Below are positions 9,925 to 19,296 of a stretch of DNA of 32,574 nt, piece after piece. The notes beneath the pieces are model-generated. The model ran no database searches and had not been told where the DNA came from. It saw only the letters and a list, made by a program, of their open reading frames with translations. Position numbers and translations under genes: made by a program. This DNA comes from Serratia symbiotica (GTDB taxonomy: Bacteria; Pseudomonadota; Gammaproteobacteria; Enterobacterales; Enterobacteriaceae): positions 1 through 32,574 of the forward strand of contig JAAKDF010000016.1 of NCBI GenBank assembly GCA_011754105.1, written 5' to 3'. Each line of letters opens with the position of its first letter. Position 1 is the first letter of the stretch.

Positions 9925-10564
9925 GGAGTTGTTGACTAAATCAGATTTAGAATAATAAAGAGTCTCCTGAATGGGCATCTTTCAGGCAACGCGTACACTT
10001 TCTGGCATACCGGCAGGAGTCCTCTTATTTAATGCACAGATCATGGCCATAGCCTCTACAACGTGCGCATCATAATCTAGCAGCGACAAGTTACCACCAA
10101 ATAGCTGTTTTTCTCTGTACATCGCTTTTTCGGCTATACGTCGGTGGTAGCATGTCATACTTTTCATCCGTGTGTTGTCTCAGGTAAGGGCGCTGGTTCG
10201 CCTCTGCCGACCAATAACGAGCTCCGCTTCTGGGCGGAATTAATGCCCTGATCTTCTTGCGCATTAATTCATCATGACTCACTCGCATATCGTAGGCCCC
10301 ATCCGCCGAGGCGGCTTTGATTTTATGGTACGTCTTGGCGGATGAGACCTGAAAAGGCTTCCGTATCGGTAACATTGCTTAAGGAAAGGTCTGCACAGAT
10401 AGCCTCCCAGAAAGTGAGTAAACCCTGAGTGGTAAAGGCATTGTTGTAAGCCTTCTAGTTGGTGATCTTGAAATTTTTCTTGGCCACGCCATATCGCTAT
10501 TTTTACAGAAAAATAGTCATCTGATTCTCGTACCGGCCAAATGTTCGATTTTTTTAACAACGAC
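9925..10564 (-). mobile_element. IS903-type (IS5 family) element, copy 2, internally deleted
   Basis: Terminal repeats are GGAGTTGTTGACTAAATC at 9925-9942 and the inverse at about 10547-10564. Minus-strand pieces of transposase include the first codons (AKKNFKITN, about 10490-10460), then directly ICADLSLSNVTDTEAFSGLIR, KIKAASADGAYDMRVSHDEL, RKKIRALIPPRSGARYWSAE, RRIAEKAMYREKQLFGGNLS and the C-terminal MPESVRVA. Roughly 400 bp of the front half are missing, with a different deletion point from copy 1. Its flanks are parts of two different genes (frdA on the left, ycbX on the right) and show no target duplication, so it marks a rearrangement joint. Confidence 0.87.
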
Positions 10565-10632
10565 TGTAAAAGCTGCAAATCCAGCAATGATTTAACCGGA
10601 TGAACGTAAAGTCTGGCAAGCGTGATCACCAT
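10565..10632 (-). pseudogene. ycbX: ycbX, first ~22 codons only
   Basis: On the minus strand an ATG at 10632 opens [20 protein letters not shown], which matches the start of YcbX, a MOSC-domain Fe-S protein involved in reduction of N-hydroxylated bases. In E. coli ycbX is divergent from rlmL, exactly as here. The frame runs into the terminal repeat of IS copy 2 after about 22 codons, so the gene is gone except for this stub. Confidence 0.75.
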
Positions 10633-10670
10633 TATTACCCTGCGATCATTAAATAGCATGGAGCAACTTT

Positions 10671-10698
10671 ATGACAAGCGGTCTGGATTAGCTATAAT
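10671..10698 (+). promoter_or_regulatory. Likely sigma-70 promoter of rlmL
   Basis: ATGACA (10671-10676), a 16-bp spacer and a perfect TATAAT (10693-10698) lie 35 bp before the chosen rlmL ATG. The -35 box matches the consensus at five of six positions. The elements overlap the longer upstream open frame, which supports starting RlmL at 10733 and not further upstream. Confidence 0.65.
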
Positions 10699-10732
10699 GC
10701 GCAACAATTTTCTTTTTGGTTATAAGTACGAT

Positions 10733-12859
10733 ATGAACTCTCTGTTTGCCAGCACGGCGCGTGGGCTGAAAGAACTCCTAAAAAGCGAGCTAGAAGCGCT
10801 GGGTGCTCACGATTGCAAAGTGGTGCAGGGTGGGGTAGATTTTCAGGGTGACGACCGTCTTTTGTACCAAATCCTGCTGTGGAGCCGGCTGGCATCGCGC
10901 ATTCTGCTGCCACTGAACGAGTTCCGTGTGCACAGCGATATCGATCTGTACCTAGGTGTGCAAACGGTTGATTGGAAGATAATTTTTGGAGTAGAAAAAA
11001 CATTTTCTGTGCATTTCAGTGGTGTCAACAAGGAGATTTGCAACAGCCATTACGGTGCGCTGAAGGTGAAGGACGCCATAGTCGACAGCTTTATCCTTAA
11101 GCTCAATCAGCGCCCGACGGTAGCTAAGCAGCAGTCAGATATTCGCGTTAATGTATTCTTGCGGCGTAATATAGCCAGCGTGGCGCTCGATCTCAGCGGC
11201 GAAGGTTTGCATCAACGCAGCTACCGCTATCTGGCTGGTCAGGCACCGCTAAAGGAAACTCTGGCGGCTGCTATTGTGCAGCGATCTGGCTGGCGGCCGG
11301 GCGAGCCTATGCTCGATCCGATGTGCGGTTCTGGAACCCTGCTAATAGAAGCGGCGATGATCGCCTCCGATCGCGCGCCGGGGCTGCATCGCCAACACTG
11401 GGGCTTTACTGCATGGTATAGGCATAATGTCAATCTGTGGTGCGAAGTGATGAGCGAAGCCCAGGAACGTGCACGCGATGGCCTACAGCAGACAACCTCG
11501 CGCTTTTTAGGCTTTGATAGCGATCGCCGGTTGATCAAGATAGCACGCAGCAATACGCGCAGGGCGGGAGTTGCCGAACTGATCACCTTTAATGTTAGTG
11601 ATGTCAGAAAACTAACTAATCCGCTGCCGGAAGGCCCGATTGGCAGCGTAGTCAGCAATCCGCCGTATGGCGAGCGTCTAGAAAGCGAGCCGGCGCTGAT
11701 TGCGTTGCATAATATGCTCGGGCGCATCATGAAAAGTGCCTTTAGCAGCTTGCAACTATCGCTGTTCAGCGCCTCACCGGCATTGTTGAGCTGCCTGCAA
11801 CTACGTGAAGAGCGCCAGTTCAAGGCTAAAAACGGCCCGCTGGAATGTGTGCAGAAAAACTATCAGTTGGCGGCTAACCCGCCGCCAGGAATTAGCGGTG
11901 TGGTGCCGGTAGCGGAAGCTTTCGCCAACCGCCTGCGCAAAAACCTGAAGAAGCTCGATAAATGGGCGAACAAGCAGGGTATCGAATGCTACCGATTGTA
12001 TGATGCCGATCTGCCAGAATACAACGTGGCGCTAGACCGTTACGGCAGTAACGTGGTGGTGCAGGAGTATGCGCCGATGAAGACCGTGGATGCGCAAAAA
12101 GCGCGTCAGCGCCTGTTCGATGTAATCAATGCTACGCTGGCGGTGCTGGAATTGTCATCCAACCAGTTGATACTCAAGACCCGCGAGCGGCAAAAAGGTA
12201 AAAACCAGTATGAGAAGCTAATGCAAAATGGCGAGTTCCTGCTGGTGGAAGAGTTCAAAGCTAAGCTATGGGTTAACCTGACTGATTACCTCGATACTGG
12301 CCTGTTCCTCGACCACCGCATTGCGCGCCGCATGCTGGGCCAGATGAGCAAGGGCAAGGACTTCCTCAACCTGTTCGCCTATACCGGCACTGCCAGCGTG
12401 CACTCTGGGTTAGGCGGCGCGCGCAGTACCACCACGGTGGATATGTCGCGCACCTATCTGGAGTGGGCGGAGAAAAACCTGCGAGCCAATGGCTTGACTG
12501 GCTATCAACATCGCTTGATCCAGGCCGACTGCCTGTCGTGGCTAAACAACGCTCGTGAGCAATTTGATGTGATTTTTATCGATCCGCCTACCTTCTCCAA
12601 CTCCAAACGCATGGAGAACAGCTTTGATGTGCAGCGCGATCATCTGGAGCTAATGAAAAATTTGCAACGGTTGCTGCGCCGCAACGGTACTATCATGTTC
12701 TCGAACAATAAGCGAGGCTTCCATATGGATATGGCGGGGCTGAGCGCGCTAGGTCTGGCGGCAAAAGAAATCACTTCCCAGACCTTATCACAGGACTTTG
12801 CCCGTAACCGTCAGATCCATAACTGCTGGCTGGTCACCCATATCAGAGCAGGGAAATAA
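10733..12859 (+). CDS. rlmL: 23S rRNA methyltransferase RlmL (RlmKL fusion)
   Basis: RlmKL is a two-enzyme fusion: the N-terminal part makes m2G2445 and the C-terminal part m7G2069 in 23S rRNA during 50S assembly. The 708-residue protein, close to the usual 702, has the family start [25 protein letters not shown]-binding region (about residues 45-155) follows. The first methyltransferase has the SAM motif [16 protein letters not shown] and catalytic SNPPYGERL. The second has [20 protein letters not shown] and [11 protein letters not shown]. The open frame extends upstream to 10622, but family conservation and the promoter favour 10733. uup follows after 5 bp. No lesion. Confidence 0.95.
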   Translation: MNSLFASTARGLKELLKSELEALGAHDCKVVQGGVDFQGDDRLLYQILLWSRLASRILLPLNEFRVHSDIDLYLGVQTVDWKIIFGVEKTFSVHFSGVNKEICNSHYGALKVKDAIVDSFILKLNQRPTVAKQQSDIRVNVFLRRNIASVALDLSGEGLHQRSYRYLAGQAPLKETLAAAIVQRSGWRPGEPMLDPMCGSGTLLIEAAMIASDRAPGLHRQHWGFTAWYRHNVNLWCEVMSEAQERARDGLQQTTSRFLGFDSDRRLIKIARSNTRRAGVAELITFNVSDVRKLTNPLPEGPIGSVVSNPPYGERLESEPALIALHNMLGRIMKSAFSSLQLSLFSASPALLSCLQLREERQFKAKNGPLECVQKNYQLAANPPPGISGVVPVAEAFANRLRKNLKKLDKWANKQGIECYRLYDADLPEYNVALDRYGSNVVVQEYAPMKTVDAQKARQRLFDVINATLAVLELSSNQLILKTRERQKGKNQYEKLMQNGEFLLVEEFKAKLWVNLTDYLDTGLFLDHRIARRMLGQMSKGKDFLNLFAYTGTASVHSGLGGARSTTTVDMSRTYLEWAEKNLRANGLTGYQHRLIQADCLSWLNNAREQFDVIFIDPPTFSNSKRMENSFDVQRDHLELMKNLQRLLRRNGTIMFSNNKRGFHMDMAGLSALGLAAKEITSQTLSQDFARNRQIHNCWLVTHIRAGK

Positions 12860-12864
12860 TTACT

Positions 12865-14769
12865 ATGTCGTTAATCAGCATGTCTGATGCCTGGCTGTCC
12901 TTCAGCGATGCGCCGCTTTTAGACAACACCGAAATTCATATCGAAGACCACGAACGCGTTTGCTTATTGGGGCGCAATGGTGTCGGCAAATCTACGCTTT
13001 TGAAAATTCTCAGTAAAGAAATCCCGTTGGATGATGGCCGGGTAATTTACGATCAGGATCTGATTGTGGCGTGTTTGCAACAGGATCAGCCAAGCAATAT
13101 CGATGGCAGCGTATTCGATTTTTTGGCAGAAGGTGTTGCGGAGCAGGCGGAGCATCTGAAGGCATATCACGCGATTTCCCACCTGGTAGAAACTGAACCA
13201 AACGAGCAAAATCTGGCGCGCATGGCACAGATCATGGAAATTCTTGATCATCAGGAGCTGTGGCAGCTCGATAATCGCATCAGCGAAGTGTTGCGACAGT
13301 TGGGCTTAAATAGTGATACCAAACTGTCCTCACTTTCAGGCGGCCGGTTGCGTAAAGCGGCGCTGGGCCGCGCGCTGGTCAGCGCGCCGCGCGTGCTGCT
13401 GCTCGACGAACCGACTAACCACCTAGATATTAAAACTATCGACTGGCTGGAAGGTTTTCTAAAAAAGTTCCAGGGCAGCATCGTCTTTATCTCTCACGAT
13501 CGTTCGTTTATCCGCAAGATGGCAACACGCATTGTCGATCTTGACCGTGGCAAACTGGTGTCCTGGCCGGGCAACTATGATTTATATATGCTCAGAAAAG
13601 CTGAGGCGCTACGGGTAGAGGAGTTACAGAATGCCGAATTTGATCGCAAGCTAGCACAGGAAGAAGTTTGGATCCGTCAAGGTATCAAAGCGCGCCGCAC
13701 CCGTAACGAAGGCCGCGTGCGTGCCCTGAAAACGCTGCGCAATGAGCGTACGCAACGCCGAGATGTGATGGGCACCGCTAAGATGCAGGTGGAAGAGACG
13801 GTGCGTTCCGGCAAAATCGTGTTTGAGTTGGAAGACGTCAACTATCAGATCGGGGAAACAGTCCTGGTGCGCGGTTTCTGCGCTCAAGTGCAGCGCGGCG
13901 ACAAAATCGCACTGGTGGGGCCGAATGGCTGTGGCAAAACGACGTTACTTAAATTGATGCTCGGTCAACTAAAGGCCAACAGCGGCCGCGTGCACTGTGG
14001 TACCAAACTGGAGGAGGCCTATTTTGATCAGCACCGCGCTGATCTTGATACCGAACGTACAGTGATGGATAACCTGGCAGAAGGCAAGCAAGAGATCATG
14101 GTCAACGGCCGCAACCGCCATGTGCTGGGTTACCTACAGGACTTCCTGTTTCATCCGAAACGTGCAATGACGCCGGTTAAGGCGCTGTCAGGTGGTGAGC
14201 GTAACCGTCTTTTATTGGCTAAGCTGTTTCTGAAGCCAAGCAATCTGCTAATCCTTGATGAACCCACGAACGATCTAGACGTTGAAACACTGGAACTGCT
14301 GGAAGAACTGATCCATAGCTATCAAGGCACCGTGCTGCTGGTCAGCCACGATCGCCAATTTGTTGATAATTCGGTGACTGAGTGCTGGATCTTTGAAGGC
14401 AACGGGGTGATCAACACTTTTGTTGGATGTTATGACGATGCGCATCATCAACGCGCCCCGGCTAATCCGATCCGTACGGAGGTTGTCAGCCAGAGTAACC
14501 CTGTTGCGGAAAAAAAAATCGCACAGCTGAAGAAACCGGCCTCCAAGTTGAGTTATAACTTGCTGCGCGAATTGGAACAATTACCGCAGCGCCTTGAGCA
14601 AATGGAAGAGGAAATGGAGGAACTACAGGCACAAATAAGAGAAGCTGACTTCTTCACGCGTCCGCATAGCGAAACTAAGCGCGTGTTGACGGCGCTAGCT
14701 ACTGCCGAACAGATGCTAGAGCAGGCTTTCGTCCGTTGGGAAGAGTTGGAAGCGATGAAAAAAAGCTAA
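12865..14769 (+). CDS. uup: ABC-F ATPase Uup
   Basis: Uup is a soluble ABC-F protein acting on ribosomes; in E. coli its loss raises precise excision of transposons. The 634 residues match the usual 635. The first ATPase domain has Walker A GRNGVGKST (residues 36-44), signature LSGGRLRKAALGRAL and Walker B LLLDEPTNHLD. The linker is arginine-rich. The second domain has GPNGCGKTT, LSGGERNRLLLAKL and LLILDEPTNDLD. A C-terminal coiled coil follows (about residues 560-630). It lies 5 bp downstream of rlmL and upstream of the pqiA remnant, the standard enterobacterial order. The frame is intact. Confidence 0.96.
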   Translation: MSLISMSDAWLSFSDAPLLDNTEIHIEDHERVCLLGRNGVGKSTLLKILSKEIPLDDGRVIYDQDLIVACLQQDQPSNIDGSVFDFLAEGVAEQAEHLKAYHAISHLVETEPNEQNLARMAQIMEILDHQELWQLDNRISEVLRQLGLNSDTKLSSLSGGRLRKAALGRALVSAPRVLLLDEPTNHLDIKTIDWLEGFLKKFQGSIVFISHDRSFIRKMATRIVDLDRGKLVSWPGNYDLYMLRKAEALRVEELQNAEFDRKLAQEEVWIRQGIKARRTRNEGRVRALKTLRNERTQRRDVMGTAKMQVEETVRSGKIVFELEDVNYQIGETVLVRGFCAQVQRGDKIALVGPNGCGKTTLLKLMLGQLKANSGRVHCGTKLEEAYFDQHRADLDTERTVMDNLAEGKQEIMVNGRNRHVLGYLQDFLFHPKRAMTPVKALSGGERNRLLLAKLFLKPSNLLILDEPTNDLDVETLELLEELIHSYQGTVLLVSHDRQFVDNSVTECWIFEGNGVINTFVGCYDDAHHQRAPANPIRTEVVSQSNPVAEKKIAQLKKPASKLSYNLLRELEQLPQRLEQMEEEMEELQAQIREADFFTRPHSETKRVLTALATAEQMLEQAFVRWEELEAMKKS

Positions 14770-14840
14770 CTATTTGAACACCGTCCGCGCTGTGAACAAT
14801 ATCACTGTAGTGCTAAGCAATATTATTAAGGAGAAATAGG

Positions 14841-15610
14841 GTGTGTTCCTACGAAAATCACCCGCAGCATAGTCATACGCCACCCGCGTCCTTGCGGCAG
14901 GACAATCTTATGTTGTGCCCGCAATGCGACATGCTGTTGGCGCTGCCTCCTCCTCGTTGGCTTTTGCACCAGAGCGCTATGCCCACGCTGTAAAACGATA
15001 CTCAGTACTTGCTGGGAGAAATCGCGTAAGCAGCCCATCGGTTATGCCATCAGAGCATTATTCATGGTGCTGCTGGCGAATATTTCCTAGTTTATCAATA
15101 TTCGCGTTGCTGGCTTTAGCAACGAAATCAGACTGATCCAGATACCACAGGGATTGGTGGCGGATGATTATACTAACTTGGCTACGCTGTGTATGGTTTT
15201 TGTGCAGTTGATCCCGGCGTTCTGTATGCTGGTGACTATTCTGCTATTCGATAAGGTATGCATGCCGCTGTTGCTAAAAGAGTGGATAGCGAAAATGCTA
15301 TTCCAATTTAAAATCTGGTGCATGGTGGAAATCATCCTGGCCGAAGTACTGGTCAGTTTTGTCAAGCTGATGGCCTACGGCGATATCGGCATCGGCAACA
15401 GCTTTGTGCCTTTATTCTCTATATTGCCTGCTGCAAGTGCGCGCCTTACAGTGCATCGATCGCCGTAGGCTGTGGCAGGGTATATAACACGCACCGCATC
15501 TGGATCGCCCGTTAAGGGTAAGACTCACCAACATGCACCAGAGTATGCGCTCTTACCATTGCTGCACGGCCACCTGCCAGCCGACTAGACTCATTGCCCA
15601 CGTTGCCACA
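14841..15610 (+). pseudogene. pqiA: Paraquat-inducible protein PqiA, decayed and truncated
   Basis: PqiA is a multi-span inner-membrane protein with two zinc ribbons that works with PqiB/PqiC in envelope lipid transport. A ribosome-binding AAGGAG precedes GTG at 14841. Recognisable pieces are the first ribbon (LCPQCDMLLALP), LATLCMVFVQLIPAFCML, LKEWIAKMLFQFKIW, VLVSFVKLMAYGDIGIG, and the second ribbon where CPRC is readable in another frame near 15596-15608. There are several frameshifts. The homology stops at the 9-bp tandem repeat at 15611 and the last half plus pqiBC are missing. The position after uup confirms identity. Confidence 0.87.
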
Positions 15611-15646
15611 TATTTGCTGTATTTGCTGTATTTGCTGTATTTGCTG
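15611..15646 (+). repeat. Four perfect copies of a 9-bp tandem repeat
   Basis: TATTTGCTG is repeated four times without error at 15611-15646. It sits exactly where pqiA homology ends and the yibN upstream region begins, so it coincides with a rearrangement joint. It keeps an accidental open frame (repeating Tyr-Leu-Leu) that links the pqiA remnant to yibN. Confidence 0.95.
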
Positions 15647-15715
15647 CACTCGGCAGGTATACTCTGGAACCTTGACTTATTTCTTCCTATAACTGACGGG
15701 AGTTACTACCCCCCC

Positions 15716-16150
15716 ATGCTGCAAGAAATTATGCCATTTGTTAGCAAACATCCCATACTTAGTTTGGCTTGGATTGCTCTGCTGGTTATGGTAATCGTTA
15801 TAACCTTCAACAGTAGTTTTTCTAAAGTTAAAGAGATCTCTTGTAGTGAAGCTACGCGCCTGATTAATAAAGAAGACGCCGTTGTGGTCGATACTCGCAG
15901 TAGAGATGACTTCCGTAAGGGTCACCTGACCAATGCAATTAACTTAACTGCCAGTGAAATCAAAAGCGGTAACCTGGGCGATCTAGAAAAGCAAAAAGCG
16001 CAGCCGATAATTGTGGCTTGTGCTAACGGCACAGCTTCACGCGAAGCTGCAGACAACCTTAATAAGTCCGATTTTAACAATGTTATGATATTGAAAGAAG
16101 GCATTGCCGGCTGGAACGGTAAAAACCTGCCCCTGGTTCGCGGAAAATGA
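15716..16150 (+). CDS. yibN: Rhodanese-domain membrane protein YibN
   Basis: YibN is a small rhodanese-like inner-membrane protein of unproven role, always next to grxC-secB. From ATG 15716 the protein has 144 residues. It begins [19 protein letters not shown], a membrane segment (about 12-30), then the rhodanese fold with [26 protein letters not shown] and [19 protein letters not shown] Cys in VACANGTAS lies where active rhodaneses carry the catalytic cysteine, though the loop is not canonical. The open frame upstream to 15533 is pqiA remnant plus the 9-bp repeat and is not part of the protein. Intact. Confidence 0.9.
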   Translation: MLQEIMPFVSKHPILSLAWIALLVMVIVITFNSSFSKVKEISCSEATRLINKEDAVVVDTRSRDDFRKGHLTNAINLTASEIKSGNLGDLEKQKAQPIIVACANGTASREAADNLNKSDFNNVMILKEGIAGWNGKNLPLVRGK

Positions 16151-16178
16151 TTGTTTAACCCAGTGAAGTGAGCAATCT

Positions 16179-16410
16179 ATGGCTGACATCAATATCTACA
16201 CCAAGGAAACTTGCCTTTTCTGCTATCGCGCTGCTGAATATAAAAGGGGTGACGTTTAACGAGATAGCTATTAATGGAGATAATGCAAAACGTGAAGTGA
16301 TGATTGAGCATAGGTGGCGCACCACCTCTGACGCAAATTTTCATCAATTGGCAGATTGCGATAATTTATATGCATTTAATGCTTATGGTAGTCCTAATCC
16401 GTCGCTTTAA
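16179..16410 (+). pseudogene. grxC: Glutaredoxin 3 GrxC, frameshifted
   Basis: GrxC is the main glutathione-dependent thiol reductase of enterobacteria. The start MADINIYTKETCLFCYRA is clear, with the CxxC pair reading CLFC instead of CPYC. After the next codons about 8 bases are missing relative to the family and the frame ends at a stop. The other frame continues with LLNIKGVTFNEIAINGDNAK and CDNLYAFNAYGSPNPSL. The cis-proline region (TVPQIF) and the GG turn needed for glutathione binding are also lost. It lies in the normal place between yibN and secB and must be non-functional. Confidence 0.9.
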
Positions 16411-16469
16411 GCGAGCATATCCATCTTCTGAGTATTAACTAACAACGTTTAACCAAAGGTATTACACAC

Positions 16470-16940
16470 ATGTCAGAACAAAATAGCACAGAGATGGCTT
16501 TCCAGATCCAACGCATTTACACCAAAGATATCTCCTTTGAAGCGCCGAAATCACCGCAAATTTTCCAGCAGGAATGGCAGCCGGAAGTTAAACTTGATCT
16601 AGACACCGCTTCTAGCCAACTGGCTAACGATGCGTATGAAGTGGTACTGCGCGTAACCGTGACTGGGTCTGTAGGCGAAGAAACCGGTTTCCTGTGTGAA
16701 GTACAACAGGGAGGCATCTTCTCCGTAGCAGGCATCGAAGGCACTCAACTGGCGCATTGCCTGGGGGCATACTGCCCAAATATTCTGTTCCCGTATGCAC
16801 GTGAGTGCATCACTAGCCTGATTTCCCGTGGCACTTTACCGCAGATAAATCTGGCACCAGTCAATTTTGATGCACTGTTCATTAACTATCTACAACAGCA
16901 GGCGGAAGGTGAAGGTGCCGCACCCCATCAGGATGCCTGA
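16470..16940 (+). CDS. secB: Protein-export chaperone SecB
   Basis: SecB is the cytosolic tetrameric chaperone that keeps preproteins unfolded and hands them to SecA. The 156-residue protein matches the family length. It is acidic, begins [20 protein letters not shown] and contains [34 protein letters not shown] and the [15 protein letters not shown] block. The C-terminal tail that contacts SecA is present but slightly altered ([11 protein letters not shown]). Its stop overlaps the gpsA ATG by one base (TGATG), so the pair is translationally coupled. Intact. Confidence 0.96.
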   Translation: MSEQNSTEMAFQIQRIYTKDISFEAPKSPQIFQQEWQPEVKLDLDTASSQLANDAYEVVLRVTVTGSVGEETGFLCEVQQGGIFSVAGIEGTQLAHCLGAYCPNILFPYARECITSLISRGTLPQINLAPVNFDALFINYLQQQAEGEGAAPHQDA

Positions 16941-17959
16941 TGAAAATCATCCATGCTTCAATGGCAGTAATTGGTGCCGGCTCTTACGGGACCGCACTAG
17001 CCATTATGCTAGCGCGTAATGGCAACCCAGTGGTGCTGTGGGGACATCATCCTGCTCATATGCAAAAATTGCAGCAACACCGTTGCAACCAGACCTTCCT
17101 GCCTGACGTATCCTTCCCTGATTCATTATTACTCGAAGCTAATTTGCCGCTTGCGCTGGCGATGAGCCGTGATGTGCTAGTGGTAGTGCCAAGCCATGTA
17201 TTTGGCGATGTGCTGCGACAATTAAAACCGCATCTGCGCCCAGATGCGCGCATCGTATGGGCGACTAAAGGGTTGGAAGCGGAAACAGGTCGGTTGCTGC
17301 AAGATGTGGCGCGTGAAGCCCTGGGTGACGACATCCGGCTGGCAGTCATCTCCGGGCCAACGTTCGCTAAAGAGCTGGCCGCCGGGATGCCTACGGCGAT
17401 TGCGCTGGCGGCTACTGATACACAGTTTTCCGACGATCTGCAACAGTTGTTGCACTGTGGCAAAAGCTTTCGCGTATACAGCAACCCCGATTTTATCGGC
17501 GTACAGTTAGGTGGAGCAGTGAAGAATGTGATCGCCATCGGCGCAGGAATGTCAGACGGTATTGGTTTTGGTGCCAATGCTCGTACTGCCTTGATCACCC
17601 GTGGCATCGCTGAAATAAGCCGCCTTGGCTCTGCGCTGGGTGCCGATCCCTCGACGTTCATGGGCATGGCGGGGCTGGGCGATCTGGTATTAACTTGCAC
17701 TGATAACCAATCACGCAACCGCCGCTTCGGTATTATGCTGGGGCAAGGTAAAGGTGTGCAGGCAGCACAGGACAGCATCAACCAAGTGGTCGAAGGCTAT
17801 CTGAATACCAAAGAAGTATTGACACTGGCGCAACGTCACGGTGTAGAAATGCCGATCACCGAACAGATTTACCAAGTATTGTACTGCAACAAAAATGCCC
17901 GCGAAGCGGCATTAAGCCTGTTGGGGCGTACTAGAAAAGGCGAAAAGCGTAGCGCGTAA
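16940..17959 (+). CDS. gpsA: Glycerol-3-phosphate dehydrogenase GpsA
   Basis: GpsA reduces dihydroxyacetone phosphate to sn-glycerol 3-phosphate with NAD(P)H, the backbone for phospholipids. The 339-residue protein has the normal length. The N-terminal nucleotide-binding motif is [12 protein letters not shown] (about residues 10-21). [31 protein letters not shown], the catalytic lysine region [17 protein letters not shown] and [10 protein letters not shown] follow. It is encoded in the conserved secB-gpsA-cysE cluster and overlaps secB by one base. No lesion is visible. Confidence 0.97.
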   Translation: MKIIHASMAVIGAGSYGTALAIMLARNGNPVVLWGHHPAHMQKLQQHRCNQTFLPDVSFPDSLLLEANLPLALAMSRDVLVVVPSHVFGDVLRQLKPHLRPDARIVWATKGLEAETGRLLQDVAREALGDDIRLAVISGPTFAKELAAGMPTAIALAATDTQFSDDLQQLLHCGKSFRVYSNPDFIGVQLGGAVKNVIAIGAGMSDGIGFGANARTALITRGIAEISRLGSALGADPSTFMGMAGLGDLVLTCTDNQSRNRRFGIMLGQGKGVQAAQDSINQVVEGYLNTKEVLTLAQRHGVEMPITEQIYQVLYCNKNAREAALSLLGRTRKGEKRSA

Positions 17960-17971
17960 CCTAAAAAAACC

Positions 17972-18889
17972 ATGCCAGAACAGCATACTGGCTCTAGTAA
18001 TTTAAGATTGGGGCCGCGACCGTCCTGCGGTGAGACAGCCTATTTTGTAAGGCAAGAGAGGAATGTAATAGCGCCTGAAGAGTTAGAACAAGTCTGGAAT
18101 AACATTAAATCAGAAGCGAGAGCGCTGGCTAACGGTGAACCGATGCTGGCTAGCTTTTTCCATGCGACATTGCTTAAACATGAAAACCTGGGAAATGCAC
18201 TCAGCTATATTCTTGCCAACAAGTTAGCTAATTCGATCATGCCCGCTATCGCGGTGCGGGAAGTGGTGGAAGATGCCTACCTGGCCGATCAGCAGATGAT
18301 CGTCTCGGCGGCACGCGATATTCTGGCTGTACGCCTACGTGACCCGGCAGTGGATAAATACTCTACGCCACTACTATACCTGAAAGGCTTCCATGCACTG
18401 CAAGCATACCGCATCGGCCATTGGCTGTGGTTACAGGGACGGCAGGCGTTGGCCATCTATATGCAAAATCAGATCTCGGTCGCTTTCGGCGTTGATATTC
18501 ATCCAGCGGCTGCCATCGGTTGTGGCATCATGATCGATCATGCTACCGGTATCGTGATCGGTGAAACATCATTGGTGGAAAATGATGTTTCCATCTTGCA
18601 GTCGGTAACCTTGGGCGGTACTGGCAAAACCAGTGGCTATCGCCACCCTAAAATACGCGAGGGTGTGATGATCGGCGCCGGAGCTAAAATTATTGGCAAT
18701 ATCGAAGTGGGTAAAGGTGCAAAAATCGGTGCAGGCTCTGTGGTGCTACAGGCTGTGCCACCGCATACCACTGCCGCTGGCGTGCCAGCGCGCATCGTAG
18801 GACGACCAGAAAGCGAGATACCTTCAATGGATATGGATCAGTATTTCAACGATGCCAGCCGCAGCTTTGAGAACGGCGATGGTATTTAA
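17972..18889 (+). CDS. cysE: Serine acetyltransferase CysE, with disrupted start
   Basis: CysE acetylates L-serine with acetyl-CoA, the first step to cysteine. The body is intact: an alpha-helical N-terminal domain (EPMLASFFHATLLKHENLG), then left-handed hexapeptide repeats with the catalytic Asp-His pair in IMIDHATG, and LGGTGKTSGYRHPKIREG. The last block keeps the Arg-His pair, but the preceding Asp is Tyr. The family start should be the ATG at 18063, placed behind a good AGAGAGG, but that ATG is followed at once by TAA. The coding frame opens two bases off, as if five bases had been inserted. The only in-frame ATG upstream, 17972, gives 33 non-family residues and has no clear ribosome-binding site. 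Either start could be wrong, so function is uncertain. Confidence 0.85.
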   Translation: MPEQHTGSSNLRLGPRPSCGETAYFVRQERNVIAPEELEQVWNNIKSEARALANGEPMLASFFHATLLKHENLGNALSYILANKLANSIMPAIAVREVVEDAYLADQQMIVSAARDILAVRLRDPAVDKYSTPLLYLKGFHALQAYRIGHWLWLQGRQALAIYMQNQISVAFGVDIHPAAAIGCGIMIDHATGIVIGETSLVENDVSILQSVTLGGTGKTSGYRHPKIREGVMIGAGAKIIGNIEVGKGAKIGAGSVVLQAVPPHTTAAGVPARIVGRPESEIPSMDMDQYFNDASRSFENGDGI

Positions 18890-19073
18890 TGACTTAGAGC
18901 CTATCGCAGTAGGGGTAGTACATTGTTGCCGCCAGTTTTTATACGGGTAACACGCAACAACCCGCACGTACATGGAGTACGTGAGGATTAGGAGCCCTGC
19001 CCATGAGCAAAATGGCAAATAGTCTAGTTTAGCGGGATAAGTTCTTATCTGTAGTGATCATAGGCTATCTTAT

Positions 19074-19158
19074 ATACCTGTTATACTTCTAGTTGCTTGT
19101 GCGTGAGCTTTTCTCACTGACGCTAGTTAGAGACTGGTGTTAGTGCTTGAGGATTAAT
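19074..19158 (-). repeat. ERIC-like repeat remnant between cysE and sodA
   Basis: Read on the minus strand this follows the ERIC consensus. On the plus strand the reverse form shows ATACCTGTTATACTT, TGTGCGT, a decayed centre, and GGATTAAT in the right places. It is more worn than the copy at 7087. It fills the middle of the 407-bp gene-free stretch 18890-19296. The left part of that stretch also has a short inverted repeat (CACGTAC/GTACGTG, about 18961-18979) and otherwise nothing I recognise. Confidence 0.55.
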
Positions 19159-19243
19159 ACCCCTCATCCATGAGGCTCAGCCTGCTGCCCAGCGCAAGCG
19201 CTGTTCAAATCGGTTCCCGACCGGATGGCTTTTAACGTGTTTT

Positions 19244-19270
19244 GGCAAAAACATGCTCGCCTCGGCGGGC
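19244..19270 (-). terminator. Intrinsic terminator of sodA
   Basis: On the minus strand a GC-rich hairpin, GCCCGCCGAGGCGAGC (positions 19270-19255), is followed after two bases by a run of five T (ATGTTTTTGCC). It lies about 27 bp beyond the sodA stop codon, in the correct orientation to end sodA transcription. Confidence 0.7.
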
Positions 19271-19296
19271 GTATATTCTAAGGAAGAGCGAGAATT

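Noticed and set aside
10622-10732. Upstream extension of RlmL by 37 residues
   Set aside because: The extension overlaps the promoter boxes and the ycbX stub and has no family similarity; MNSLFAS at 10733 is the standard start.
11239-11823. Long minus-strand open frame of 194 codons
   Set aside because: It is antisense to rlmL and has the composition of a GC-rich shadow frame without family features.
15533-16150. A single open frame that would be a longer, fused YibN
   Set aside because: The first 61 codons are pqiA remnant plus the 9-bp repeat; YibN family members start at 15716.
17056-17781. Minus-strand open frame of 241 codons
   Set aside because: It is a shadow of gpsA on the opposite strand, serine/proline-rich and without recognisable domains.
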